Shown: in pieces, positions 23,963 through 31,884 of the stretch
Position numbering within the stretch: position 1 is the first letter of the stretch
How the letters are laid out: every line of letters begins with the position of its first letter
Source of the DNA: Desulfobulbaceae bacterium UBA5611
Lineage (GTDB): Bacteria; Desulfobacterota; Desulfobulbia; Desulfobulbales; Desulfocapsaceae
Assembly: GCA_002424635.1 (NCBI GenBank)
Contig: DIKT01000018.1
Span: 1-36,302, forward strand
Direction: 5' to 3'
DNA length: 36,302 bases
Program-made: the position numbers and the translations under genes
Notes under the pieces: model-generated
The model's database searches: none
What the model was told of the DNA's origin: nothing
The model's input: only the letters and a program-made list of their open reading frames with translations

Positions 23963-25228
23963 TCAGGAACCAATCTCTGCTGTTTCCTCAATCCAGCCAA
24001 TGCTCTCCGGACGGCCGCTGCCGGTAAGGATATCCAGCAGCTGTCCTCCATCCTGTGCTTCCTGCAGGGCCGGACTGTCAACATTGAGCAGCATGGCCTT
24101 GCGGCCGGGGGCCAGGGTGCCGAAATCATGATCCCGGCCGATAGCCTGCGCCCCACCGATGGTGGCCATGCTCAGGATCAGGGCCGCTGACACCTGGGAG
24201 TGATCCTCATGCAGAATCTGCATTTCCCGCCACAAATCAAGCTCAACATTGGATGCGGCAGAATCGGTACCGATGGCTGGCAACAGGCCATGGCGCAGCA
24301 TCAGCTCGACCGGGGCTATGCCGCTGCCGAGGAAACGGTTGCTGCCCGGACAGAGACAGACTTTACAATTGTGCGCCGCCAGCAACTGCACCTCTTTTTC
24401 GCTCACATGGACACAGTGGACACAGAGCAGGTTAGCCGCCAGCAGCCCCAGATGATCCAGATACTCTACCGTACCGGGGCTCTCCAGGGTCGGCACCGGA
24501 AAACGATGATCCCAGGCGTCCCGTTCTTCGAGAAATGCTCGAAAGCAGCCGTGACCGCTGCCTAGAAGTTCAATTTCATCGGCTGATTCCGCCACATGCA
24601 GGGAAAAGACATGGCCCAGACGGTCCGCTCTGTGCTTTAAGGCGGTCATGATCCCGGCAGTAGTTGAATAAGGGGCATGGGCCGTGGCGGCCACCGTATC
24701 CGGCAGGGCCGCCAACCGGGCCAGCACCTGCTCTTCAGCTTTGCCAGTCGGGCCAAGCAGTTCCAGCAGAAAGGTAACAAGGGAAGCAGAAGTAGAGGGC
24801 AAAACATTGCCGATATCCAGCAGGAGGCCGACACCCGTTGCATGCTGCTGCTGGAGCGTCTCACCGGCCACGCGGGCCAGCTCAGCCGGTTCAAGGTGGC
24901 CTTGCTGACGCACCTGCAGCAGTGAACGAATCCAGTCACAGAAGCTTTGTCCGGAGGCGGGTGGCGCAATATCAGTAAAAGCCGACAGCTCAAGATGGAT
25001 ATGGGCATTAACCAGACCGGGCAGCAATACCCCCTGATAATTCTTGATCTCAGCATTGACAAACTGCGCCTGCAGCAGGCAGTTGCGGCCGACGGCAAGA
25101 ATCCTGCCATTGCTGACTGCGACCGCGCCATCCTTGATCACCGGGGAACAGACCGGCACCACCCAGGGAGCCCGATAAAGAGTGACGATGGAAGAAGCGG
25201 CGCTTGTTATGGAAGGTAAGGAAGACAC
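23963..25228 (-). CDS. mqnX: Amidohydrolase, probable aminodeoxyfutalosine deaminase
   Basis: Metal-dependent deaminase fold, 421 residues. Metal ligands: NAHIHLELS (His76, His78), SLHVAES (His211, Glu214), CVHCVHVSE (His271/274) and GTDSAASN (Asp322). CLCPGSNRFLGSGIAP is a shared motif of the deaminase subgroup. In the MqnE branch of the pathway, aminodeoxyfutalosine is deaminated by such an enzyme before base removal. The position directly after mqnE-mqnC supports this role. The sequence alone cannot exclude another nucleoside or guanine-type deaminase. No MqnB nucleosidase gene is in the window. Confidence 0.75.
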   Translation of the reverse strand: MSSLPSITSAASSIVTLYRAPWVVPVCSPVIKDGAVAVSNGRILAVGRNCLLQAQFVNAEIKNYQGVLLPGLVNAHIHLELSAFTDIAPPASGQSFCDWIRSLLQVRQQGHLEPAELARVAGETLQQQHATGVGLLLDIGNVLPSTSASLVTFLLELLGPTGKAEEQVLARLAALPDTVAATAHAPYSTTAGIMTALKHRADRLGHVFSLHVAESADEIELLGSGHGCFRAFLEERDAWDHRFPVPTLESPGTVEYLDHLGLLAANLLCVHCVHVSEKEVQLLAAHNCKVCLCPGSNRFLGSGIAPVELMLRHGLLPAIGTDSAASNVELDLWREMQILHEDHSQVSAALILSMATIGGAQAIGRDHDFGTLAPGRKAMLLNVDSPALQEAQDGGQLLDILTGSGRPESIGWIEETAEIGS

Positions 25229-25247
25229 AGAAAATTACCAGGATAAC

Positions 25248-26342
25248 CTACTTATGCAGCCGATAATCCATTAAACGCTGCCGTGGTTCAAAACCGGCAT
25301 CCACCACCAGCCGTCGGATCTCCTGCTCGGACAAGCGAAAACTGACTCCGGCCGCCGCCACCACATTTTCTTCAAGCATGGTACTGCCGAAGTCATTAGC
25401 CCCAAAAAAGAGGGACAGCTGGGCAATCTTCGGACCTTGGGTCACCCAGGAGGCCTGGACATTGGCAAAATTATCAAGATAGATCCGAGAGAGGGCCAGC
25501 ATGCGCAGATAGCCCATACCGGTCGTCTTTTCGATGTCCATCTGCTGGGACAGAGCGGTATTATCGGGCTGAAACGGCCAGGGGATAAAGGCGGTAAAAC
25601 CACCGGTCCGATCCTGCAGTTCCCGCAGCCGGCGCAAATGCTCGAGCCGCTCGGCCACAGTTTCGATATGACCGAACATCATGGTCGCGGTGGTACGCAG
25701 CCCCTGATTATGGGCCTCGGCCATGACCTCAATCCACTGATCTGCGGAACACTTGCGCGGGGCTGTGGCCTGCCGCACCCGATCACAGAGGATCTCAGCC
25801 CCGCCGCCGGGGATGGAATCGAGACCGGCAGCGATCAGCCGTTGCAGTACTTCCCGGATGGACAGGCCGGACAAGTTAGCGAAATGACAGACCTCGGGCG
25901 GTGAAAAACCATGGACATGAATACCGGTACCCTTCATGAACCGCAGCATCTCTTCATAATAGGTCAGGGGTTTGTCGGGATGGAGTCCGCCCTGCAGCAG
26001 GATCTGGGTGCCGCCCAGCTCCTGGGTCTCCCGGATCTTCTGTTCCAGCTGGTCAAAGGTGAGCAGATAGCCGGTTTGATCCTCAGGGGCCTTGAAAAAA
26101 GCACAGAATTTACAGGCGGAGATACAGATATCGGTATAGTTGACATTGCGATCAACCACATAGGTGACCTGGCCCTCAGGATGCAGGCGTCGTCTGATGC
26201 CATCGGCTAAGAAGCCAAGCTGGTAAAGATCGGCCTCACGCTCCAGCACCAGAAATTCCTCATCGCTGATCCGGCCCCCCGCCATGACCTTGCTCGTAAT
26301 GCTCGCCATCAGCCCTTCCGGTAATTCCTTCATCGACGTCAT
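25248..26342 (-). CDS. mqnC: Cyclic dehypoxanthinyl futalosine synthase MqnC
   Basis: Radical-SAM enzyme making the cyclic spiro intermediate of the menaquinone route. Cluster cysteines at 73, 77 and 80 in ICISACKFCAFF. VTYVVDRNVNYTDICISACK, GGTQILLQGGLHPDKPLTYY and IHVHGFSPPEV follow. GLDSIPGGGAEILCDRVRQ, TTATMMFGHIET, GFTAFIPWPFQPDNTALSQ and WVTQGPKIAQLSLFFGANDF are the known family blocks. 364 residues is normal. Start overlaps the mqnE stop by one base (TGATG). 19 bases before the amidohydrolase start. Confidence 0.94.
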   Translation of the reverse strand: MTSMKELPEGLMASITSKVMAGGRISDEEFLVLEREADLYQLGFLADGIRRRLHPEGQVTYVVDRNVNYTDICISACKFCAFFKAPEDQTGYLLTFDQLEQKIRETQELGGTQILLQGGLHPDKPLTYYEEMLRFMKGTGIHVHGFSPPEVCHFANLSGLSIREVLQRLIAAGLDSIPGGGAEILCDRVRQATAPRKCSADQWIEVMAEAHNQGLRTTATMMFGHIETVAERLEHLRRLRELQDRTGGFTAFIPWPFQPDNTALSQQMDIEKTTGMGYLRMLALSRIYLDNFANVQASWVTQGPKIAQLSLFFGANDFGSTMLEENVVAAAGVSFRLSEQEIRRLVVDAGFEPRQRLMDYRLHK

Positions 26343-27439
26343 CAGTCGTGTACCTTGATCACGTTATAGAGCGTATCCCGTTCGACCGGCACGCGGCCCG
26401 CCTCTTTGATCAGCCGCACCAGGGTATTGCTGCCGATGGCCTGATCGGTATCGGCTCCGGCCATATGGGTGATTACCTCTTCCTTGACGGTGCCGTCCAT
26501 ATCATCGGCGCCAAAGGACAGAGCCACCTGGGCCATTTTGGGACCGATCATCACCCAGTAGGCCTTGATATGGGGAAAGTTATCGAGAAACAGGCGAGCG
26601 ACAGCGATATTTTTGAGATCATCAATGCCGGTGGTGCGCGACAAAGTGCTCATCTCAGTGTTTTTGGGATGAAAAGAGAGCGGGATGAAGGCCAGAAAGC
26701 CATTGGTCTCATCCTGGGCGGTACGCAGGGCATCAAGATGTTCCAGTCTTTCCTCCATGGTCTCGATATGACCATAGAGCATGGTCGCATTGGTGTGCAG
26801 ACCCTGGCGATGAGCGGTCTTGGCCACCTCCAGCCAGTGTTCGCCGGAGAGTTTTTTGTCACAGGTAATCGCCCGGATGCGGGGTGAAAAGACCTCCGCG
26901 CCGCCACCGGGTATTGAGCCCAGTCCGGCGTCACGCAGTATATCAAGGGTGTCGGCCACCGATTTACCGACTAAGCCCGCCAAGTGGGCAATCTCCACAC
27001 AGGTAAAGGCCTGGATATGCACATCAGGCCTGACCTCCTTGATGCCGCGCAGCAGCTCCAGATAATAAGCAAAGGGCAGATCCGGATGAATGCCGCCGAC
27101 CATATGGATCTCGGTAATAGGCTCATCCAATCTTGCCCTCACCTTTTCCTTGACCTGGGCCAGATCCATCTCGTAGGCCAGAGCGGAACTCTTGTCCTTG
27201 CCAAAGGCGCAGAACTTACAGAGGTTAGTGCAGATATTGGAATAATTGATATGCTGGTTGTAAATGAAATAGGCCTTGTCGCCGTTCATTCTATTGCGGA
27301 CCAGATTGGCCATATAGCCCAGGGCCAGAATCTCTTTACTGTTATAGAGGGTGAGCCCATCCTGCAGGTTCAGCCTTACACCGGCCTCGACTTTTTCCAG
27401 AATATGGCCAAGTCCGGCCTGTTGCACGAAAGATTTCAT
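26342..27439 (-). CDS. mqnE: Aminofutalosine synthase MqnE
   Basis: Radical-SAM enzyme that adds the adenosyl radical to 3-[(1-carboxyvinyl)oxy]benzoate to give aminofutalosine. Cluster cysteines at 70, 74 and 77 in ICTNLCKFCAFGKD. YNQHINYSNICTNLCKFC, TEIHMVGGIHPDLPFAYYLE, VHIQAFTCVEIAHLAGL and GLGSIPGGGAEVFSPRIR are present. NATMLYGHIETMEERLEHL and FLAFIPLSFHPKNTEMS follow. 365 residues. It heads mqnE-mqnC-mqnX-acyltransferase-mqnA-ubiX-mqnP. The start codon lies only five bases after the run of a terminator hairpin and has no ribosome-binding site, so it may be leaderless or controlled by that hairpin. Confidence 0.94.
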   Translation of the reverse strand: MKSFVQQAGLGHILEKVEAGVRLNLQDGLTLYNSKEILALGYMANLVRNRMNGDKAYFIYNQHINYSNICTNLCKFCAFGKDKSSALAYEMDLAQVKEKVRARLDEPITEIHMVGGIHPDLPFAYYLELLRGIKEVRPDVHIQAFTCVEIAHLAGLVGKSVADTLDILRDAGLGSIPGGGAEVFSPRIRAITCDKKLSGEHWLEVAKTAHRQGLHTNATMLYGHIETMEERLEHLDALRTAQDETNGFLAFIPLSFHPKNTEMSTLSRTTGIDDLKNIAVARLFLDNFPHIKAYWVMIGPKMAQVALSFGADDMDGTVKEEVITHMAGADTDQAIGSNTLVRLIKEAGRVPVERDTLYNVIKVHD

Positions 27440-27443
27440 AATA

Positions 27444-27476
27444 TAAAAAAAAAGCCGGAACTAAGTCCGGCTTTTC
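27444..27476 (-). terminator. Intrinsic terminator/attenuator directly before mqnE
   Basis: A ten-base stem (27450-27459 with 27466-27475) closes a six-base loop. On the minus strand a run of at least nine T follows, then five bases, then the mqnE ATG. It points in the direction of transcription from the sigma-70 gene into mqnE. Confidence 0.75.
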
Positions 27477-27488
27477 CCTGAGATTAAA

Positions 27489-27629
27489 GGGTACCTTGAA
27501 AAATAGTCTTTTCGCCCAAACTCTTCGTTATGCTCAAAATTTTATCCGCGGAATATCAACTATATGCCTGTGGTAAAATTTTTCACATGCCTCGATTTTG
27601 AACGAAAATCCTTATTTTTCAAAGTACCC
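27489..27629. repeat. MITE-like dispersed repeat, copy B (~141 bp)
   Basis: Terminal inverted repeats: GGGTACCTTGAAAAATA at 27489-27505 and TATTTTTCAAAGTACCC at 27613-27629, matching in 16 of 17 positions. The interior is homologous to copy A (21837-21979) in opposite orientation: the CACAGGC-TATAGTTGATATT core is nearly identical. It lies between the sigma-70 stop (27643) and the mqnE terminator. No transposase is encoded. Inner segments are also partly self-complementary (AAAATTTTA...TAAAATTTT). Confidence 0.75.
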
Positions 27630-27642
27630 TGAAGTTTAAATC

Positions 27643-28995
27643 CTAATCCAGAAAATATTTAAGTTGATCACGTCTGCTGGAATGACGCAACCGGTTCAAG
27701 GCCTTTTTTTCAATCTGGCGAATGCGCTCACGCGAGACATTAAACCTTTTGCCGATCTCTTCCAAGGTATATTCGGCCTTTTCGCCGATACCAAACCGCA
27801 GCCGGATAATCTTTTCTTCCCTCTCACTCAAGGTCGACAGAATCTCGGTGACCCGGCCGGCCAGCTCTCTGGTCTGGACCATATCATAGGGCGACTGAGA
27901 CTCGTTATTTTCGAGGAAATCGCCCAGAGTCGAATCGTCATCACCAACCGGGGTCTCCAGGGAGATGGGTTCACGTGACGCCTCGAGAATGGCCAGGATC
28001 TTCTCCATCGGCAGCTCCGTACTCTTGGAGATCTCCAGGGGCGTTGGCTCCCGGCCCAATTCTTTGAACAGTGCATAAAAGGCCTTGAAAAACTGGCTGC
28101 GCAATTCGAGGAAATGCACCGGCAGGCGAATGGTCCGGGTTTTATCGAGAATGGCCCGGGTGATGGCCTGCCTGATCCACCAGCTGGCGTAGGTGGAAAA
28201 CTTATTACCCTTGGTATAATCAAAACGGAAGACCGCCCGCATCAGCCCCAGATTGCCTTCCTGGATCAGATCGGCCAAGGTCAAGCCCTGATGCATATAA
28301 CGCTTGGCAATGGATACCACCAGCCGCAGATTGGCGCGAATCATCGCATCCTTGGCAATCTCAATGGAGCGGCTATAGGCCTCAATCTTGGCCTGCAGCT
28401 CATGCAGTTCCCGCTTGTCGGAATATTTCTTAGCGGCGCTGATCACGCTGTAGCGCATGAAGTTGAGCTGCTGCTTTTTGGGTTTGAGAGTAGGGTCACG
28501 TCGTTCCCACAGATCAATGCGGGCACAAAGCAATGCCACCTCACCAACCTCGGAAATATCGTCCCGTATGGCCTGGATGATAGCATCAAAACCTTGGCGA
28601 ATGCACTTGGAGTACTTGGCCTCTTCATCAGGGGTCAACAGATCAAACTGCCCCATTTCCCGCAGATAAGTGGTCGTTGTCTCTTCGGCTTCATGACCGG
28701 CTTCATTGGCAGCTGAGATCGACAGATCGGACAGATCATCATCATCGTCGAGTTCGCTTTTATCTTGATCCCAGACTTCTCCGGCCAAGGTTCTTTTTTC
28801 ACCGCTTTTTTCCACAGTGACAATCTGGATATTATTGTCCCCCAGAAAATCAAAGATATTTTCTATGGCATTGGGATCTTTGATCTCATCCGGCAGCAAT
28901 TCATTCAAATCGCTAAAGCTGAGGCATCCTTCATTCTGGCCGGCCTTCAATAAATTTTCTTTTAGTTCAGAGAGCACGGGGGCAGACTCCATCAT
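27643..28995 (-). CDS. Sigma-70 family RNA polymerase sigma factor (RpoD/SigA type)
   Basis: 450 residues. A short region 1.1-like N-terminus and an acidic linker (LDDDDDLSDLS) precede region 1.2 (TYLREMGQFDLLTPDEEAKY). Region 2 is DAMIRANLRLVVSIAKRYMH, GLTLADLIQEGNLGLMRAVF and GNKFSTYASWWIRQAITRAI. Region 3 follows LPVHFLE, and region 4 is EKAEYTLEEIGKRFNVSRER with IRQIEKKALNRLRH. Full domain content fits a primary or near-primary sigma. It lacks a neighbouring dnaG, and region 2.4 has DKTRTIRLPVHFLE instead of the usual ADQARTIRIPVHM, so an RpoD paralogue is as likely as the housekeeping factor. A palindrome lies 21 bases upstream. Start may be Met1 or Met2. Confidence 0.9.
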   Translation of the reverse strand: MMESAPVLSELKENLLKAGQNEGCLSFSDLNELLPDEIKDPNAIENIFDFLGDNNIQIVTVEKSGEKRTLAGEVWDQDKSELDDDDDLSDLSISAANEAGHEAEETTTTYLREMGQFDLLTPDEEAKYSKCIRQGFDAIIQAIRDDISEVGEVALLCARIDLWERRDPTLKPKKQQLNFMRYSVISAAKKYSDKRELHELQAKIEAYSRSIEIAKDAMIRANLRLVVSIAKRYMHQGLTLADLIQEGNLGLMRAVFRFDYTKGNKFSTYASWWIRQAITRAILDKTRTIRLPVHFLELRSQFFKAFYALFKELGREPTPLEISKSTELPMEKILAILEASREPISLETPVGDDDSTLGDFLENNESQSPYDMVQTRELAGRVTEILSTLSEREEKIIRLRFGIGEKAEYTLEEIGKRFNVSRERIRQIEKKALNRLRHSSRRDQLKYFLD

Positions 28996-29326
28996 TTAAG
29001 TTTTAAACAACTCATCTGTTTACAAACAGTTACAATTACAGTAAAAAATATATCTGATCAGAAAATTTAAATCTTTATGATAAAAAAAAGAACGACATAT
29101 CAATATCTTCATATAAACTTTTCTAAAACTTTATATGCTACAATGCCTGATCATAAAAAACAAACAAATAAGACTGAAGTTAATTAATTTCGCATAATAA
29201 TTTTCTGGACAAAGGATTTTCGTTTTAGGTAAACTAAGTATGATTACCTAAACAAGCAAGAGAGTCAATACTTTTATTATCGGATAGGTTCGGTAAGTTT
29301 TAAAAACCTCCAGCCACCATTCACTT
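28996..29326. other. AT-rich divergent spacer between the sigma factor and malQ
   Basis: No gene seen. It holds a perfect palindrome CTGTTTACAAACAG (29016-29029) next to the sigma-factor start and a separate inverted repeat (29224-29252) nearer malQ. Promoters could not be assigned with confidence because the sequence is AT-rich throughout. Confidence 0.6.
29224..29252. promoter_or_regulatory. Candidate operator: 9-bp perfect inverted repeat before malQ
   Basis: TTTAGGTAA (29224-29232) and TTACCTAAA (29244-29252) are perfect inverted arms around an 11-base spacer. The pair ends 74 bases before the malQ ATG, a common position for a dimeric regulator site. It is not followed by a U-tract. The cognate regulator is unknown. 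Confidence 0.45.
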
Positions 29327-30877
29327 ATGAAACCTGCACTCTCTTTACGACGCGGCAGCGGTATTCTGGCCCATATCACTTCTCTCCCTTCGCCTTACGG
29401 CATAGGTGATCTCGGGTTCTCCAGCTATGCCTTTCTGGAATTTCTGGCGCGCGCCGGCCAAGGGCACTGGCAGTTTCTGCCCACCGGGCCAGGCAATTCT
29501 CTTTTTGATAATTCGCCTTATATGAGCACCTCGGCTTTTGCCGGTTCGCCGCTGCTGATCTCACCTGATCTGTTATTTGAAGAACAATTGATCCAGGAAA
29601 TATCTCTGACCAATACACCTGCCTTTTCGGAATATAAGGTCGAGTTCTCCAAAGTCGAAGCCTTTAAAGGCCAACTTCTGCAGGAGGCCTTCAGTAACTT
29701 TTCCCTGAAGTCACAACCATTTATTAATTTTAAAAAAAATACGCCATGGCTTGCCGATTATACCCTGTTCATGGCCTTAAAAGAGGAATTTCCTGATCAA
29801 GGATGGTTTGACTGGCCTGTCGACATCGCCACCCGCCAGCCCAAAGCTATGAAGGCCCTGCGCACCAAACATCAAGCGCGCATAGAATATTATGCCTTTG
29901 AACAGTTTGAATTCTTCCGCCAATGGGGGCTTCTACATAATAAAGCCAAAAAAGAAAATATCAAGCTGATCGGCGACATCCCGATCTATGTCGGCTGGGA
30001 CAGTGTCGATGTCTGGGCCAATCAGGAGATATTCACCCTTGACCCGCAAAGCCACCGCCCCACCCATGTTGCCGGGGTGCCACCCGACTATTTCAGCGCC
30101 ACCGGTCAACGATGGGGCAATCCTCTCTACCGCTGGCAAACCACCGATCAACAAATCCAGAAAAAATTAACCGACTGGTGGATAAAACGATTCCGGGCCG
30201 TCCTACAGATGGTGGATACGACCAGAGTCGACCACTTTCGCGGTTTTGAGTCCTACTGGTCTATTCCGGAGGCAGAAGAAACGGCGATACAGGGTGAATG
30301 GCTGAAAGGGCCGGGCAAGCTTTTTTTTGATAAAATCACCACTGCTCTGGGTGACCTTGATATCATCGCCGAAGATCTGGGTCTGGTGACGCCCGAAGTT
30401 CTTGACCTGCGCCGCTCGCTCGGCTTGCCCGGCATGAAGGTCTTATTGTTTGCCTTTGATGATAACGAGGATAATCACTATCTGCCGCACAATTATACCA
30501 GCCAGAACTATGTGGTCTATACCGGCACTCATGACAATGACACCATTGTCGGCTGGTATCTCAGCGATGATTTAAGCCCTGGGCAGAGGCAACGGGTCAA
30601 AAAAATCGCCAACCAGACCAATGATAACCCGTCAACCATCCATCAGGATCTTATCTATCTGGCCATGGCCTCAATTGGCCGCCTGACTATTTTCCCTCTC
30701 CAGGACATCCTCGGGTTTGGTAATGACTGCAGGATGAACAGCCCCGGAACCAGCAATGGCAATTGGGTCTGGCGCTGTGCCCCGCGTTTTTTAACCGATG
30801 CCGTGAGCTCCTGGCTGCACGAACAAACCGCTCTCTTTGGTCGTTGCCCGACATCCGGGATTGACCCAGCTACATAA
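29327..30877 (+). CDS. malQ: 4-alpha-glucanotransferase MalQ (GH77)
   Basis: Transfers maltodextrin segments between alpha-1,4-glucans, for starch or glycogen use. 516 residues. SLRRGSGILAHITSLPSPYG and IGDLGFSSYAFLEFLARAGQ at the N-terminus are hallmarks. The catalytic nucleophile is Asp302 (TRVDHFRGFESYW), acid/base Glu349 (IIAEDLGLVTPEV) and transition-state Asp403 (TGTHDNDT). DIPIYVGWDSVDVWANQEIF and PPDYFSATGQRWGNPLYRW are present. The C-terminal part (MNSPGTSNGNWVWR) is complete. A flavoprotein gene follows 9 bases later, probably co-transcribed. Confidence 0.96.
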   Translation: MKPALSLRRGSGILAHITSLPSPYGIGDLGFSSYAFLEFLARAGQGHWQFLPTGPGNSLFDNSPYMSTSAFAGSPLLISPDLLFEEQLIQEISLTNTPAFSEYKVEFSKVEAFKGQLLQEAFSNFSLKSQPFINFKKNTPWLADYTLFMALKEEFPDQGWFDWPVDIATRQPKAMKALRTKHQARIEYYAFEQFEFFRQWGLLHNKAKKENIKLIGDIPIYVGWDSVDVWANQEIFTLDPQSHRPTHVAGVPPDYFSATGQRWGNPLYRWQTTDQQIQKKLTDWWIKRFRAVLQMVDTTRVDHFRGFESYWSIPEAEETAIQGEWLKGPGKLFFDKITTALGDLDIIAEDLGLVTPEVLDLRRSLGLPGMKVLLFAFDDNEDNHYLPHNYTSQNYVVYTGTHDNDTIVGWYLSDDLSPGQRQRVKKIANQTNDNPSTIHQDLIYLAMASIGRLTIFPLQDILGFGNDCRMNSPGTSNGNWVWRCAPRFLTDAVSSWLHEQTALFGRCPTSGIDPAT

Positions 30878-30886
30878 TATAAACTT

Positions 30887-31465
30887 ATGCATACCCTCAT
30901 TCTCCTGGGCAGCCCCCGCAAAAACGGTAACAGCGACATTCTGGCCCGCAGCGTGGCCAGCGGCATCGAACAACATCCTGATGCCACTGTTGAATTCATT
31001 CGCCTCAATGACCTGCACATCTCTCCCTGTCAGGGCTGCGGCGGCTGCAACAAGACTGCTGTCTGTGTCATTAATGATGACATGAGCGCCCTCTACGAAA
31101 AGGTTGATCAGTGCGATCATTTGATTATGGTAAGCCCCATCTATTTTTATGGCCTTTCCGCCCAATGCAAGGCCTTCGTCGACCGCTGTCAGGCGCGCTG
31201 GGCCAGGAAATATCTTTTAGGAATCCGCTTCAGACAGGACGAACAACGGCAAGGTACTCTTCTCGCCACGGCCGCGACCAAAGGAAAAAAAATATTCGAT
31301 GGCGCCTTATTGACCGCTTATACCTTTTTTGATGCCCTTGATCTGGAAAACGGAGAACCCTTACTGGTCAGGGGCGTTGATGAACGCGGCGCTATCCTGA
31401 ATCAGCCAGACACCCTGGAGCAGGCCGTGGCCCTGGGGCGCACAATTGCCAGTCGTAAGAATTGA
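30887..31465 (+). CDS. Flavodoxin-fold NAD(P)H-dependent FMN oxidoreductase, iron-sulfur flavoprotein-like
   Basis: 192 residues. LILLGSPRKNGNSDILARSV (5-24) is the FMN-phosphate loop. Cys48, Cys51, Cys54 and Cys60 in SPCQGCGGCNKTAVC form a compact C-x2-C-x2-C-x5-C motif, as in archaeal iron-sulfur flavoproteins, where it binds a [4Fe-4S] cluster. LIMVSPIYFYGLSAQCKAFV and DRCQARWARKY follow, as in the NADPH-dependent FMN reductase family. Electron-transfer or oxidative-stress role is possible; the substrate is unknown. It starts 9 bases after malQ, with no clear ribosome-binding site, and is followed by tRNA-Glu. Confidence 0.88.
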   Translation: MHTLILLGSPRKNGNSDILARSVASGIEQHPDATVEFIRLNDLHISPCQGCGGCNKTAVCVINDDMSALYEKVDQCDHLIMVSPIYFYGLSAQCKAFVDRCQARWARKYLLGIRFRQDEQRQGTLLATAATKGKKIFDGALLTAYTFFDALDLENGEPLLVRGVDERGAILNQPDTLEQAVALGRTIASRKN

Positions 31466-31513
31466 ACAGCCGATCCCAGTGCCCGGTGCTCACCATTTTA
31501 CTCGAACAAATCC

Positions 31514-31542
31514 TTGACAAGGTAATCTGATTCCTGTAAATA
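31514..31542 (+). promoter_or_regulatory. Promoter of tRNA-Glu
   Basis: TTGACA (31514-31519) fits the -35 consensus exactly, and TAAATA (31537-31542) follows after 17 bases. The expected start would lie just before the tRNA at 31556. Confidence 0.65.
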
Positions 31543-31555
31543 GGGAGGACCTTCA

Positions 31556-31630
31556 GGCCCCATCGTCTATCGGTTAGGACAGCGGCCTCTCACGCCGTAA
31601 AGAGGGGTTCGATTCCCCTTGGGGTCACCA
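31556..31630 (+). tRNA. tRNA-Glu, anticodon CUC
   Basis: Acceptor GGCCCCA pairs with TGGGGTC (one G-T), with ACCA encoded. The anticodon stem GCGGC/GCCGT closes loop CTCTCAC, giving anticodon CTC, which reads GAG. T arm with GTTCGATTC is present. The adjacent downstream DNA is gene-poor and palindrome-rich, and a DUF4143 ATPase gene lies beyond, so the site could have been used by an element. I saw no repeat of the tRNA 3' end. Confidence 0.93.
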
Positions 31631-31638
31631 TAAATTCA

Positions 31639-31672
31639 GCCACTTAGAACTTATTCTAAGTGGCTTTTTTTT
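31639..31672 (+). terminator. Rho-independent terminator after tRNA-Glu
   Basis: Perfect 11-base stem GCCACTTAGAA/TTCTAAGTGGC with a four-base loop, followed by eight T. It begins eight bases after the CCA end. Confidence 0.92.
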
Positions 31673-31736
31673 ATTTAACCTCCAAAAACCTTCAGCAAAT
31701 CAATATACTACATCTACATTCCCTTATATCATCAAG

Positions 31737-31763
31737 GTTGGGTTAGCGCCAACATAACCCAAC
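31737..31763. repeat. Perfect 9-bp inverted repeat
   Basis: GTTGGGTTA (31737-31745) and TAACCCAAC (31755-31763) around a nine-base spacer. No U-tract. Confidence 0.6.
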
Positions 31764-31861
31764 AACACATCAGATTAAAAATAACGCCGGACAATGCTGG
31801 CCGAAAGCACTCCGTGAATCAACATCCCCTCAATTCGCTATCGGCTAATTTCCCCAACATC

Positions 31862-31884
31862 GCAAAATGATACGATCATTTTGC
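31862..31884. repeat. Perfect 10-bp palindromic hairpin
   Basis: GCAAAATGAT (31862-31871) and ATCATTTTGC (31875-31884) are perfect arms around ACG. There is no T-tract, so it is not a terminator. Confidence 0.65.
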
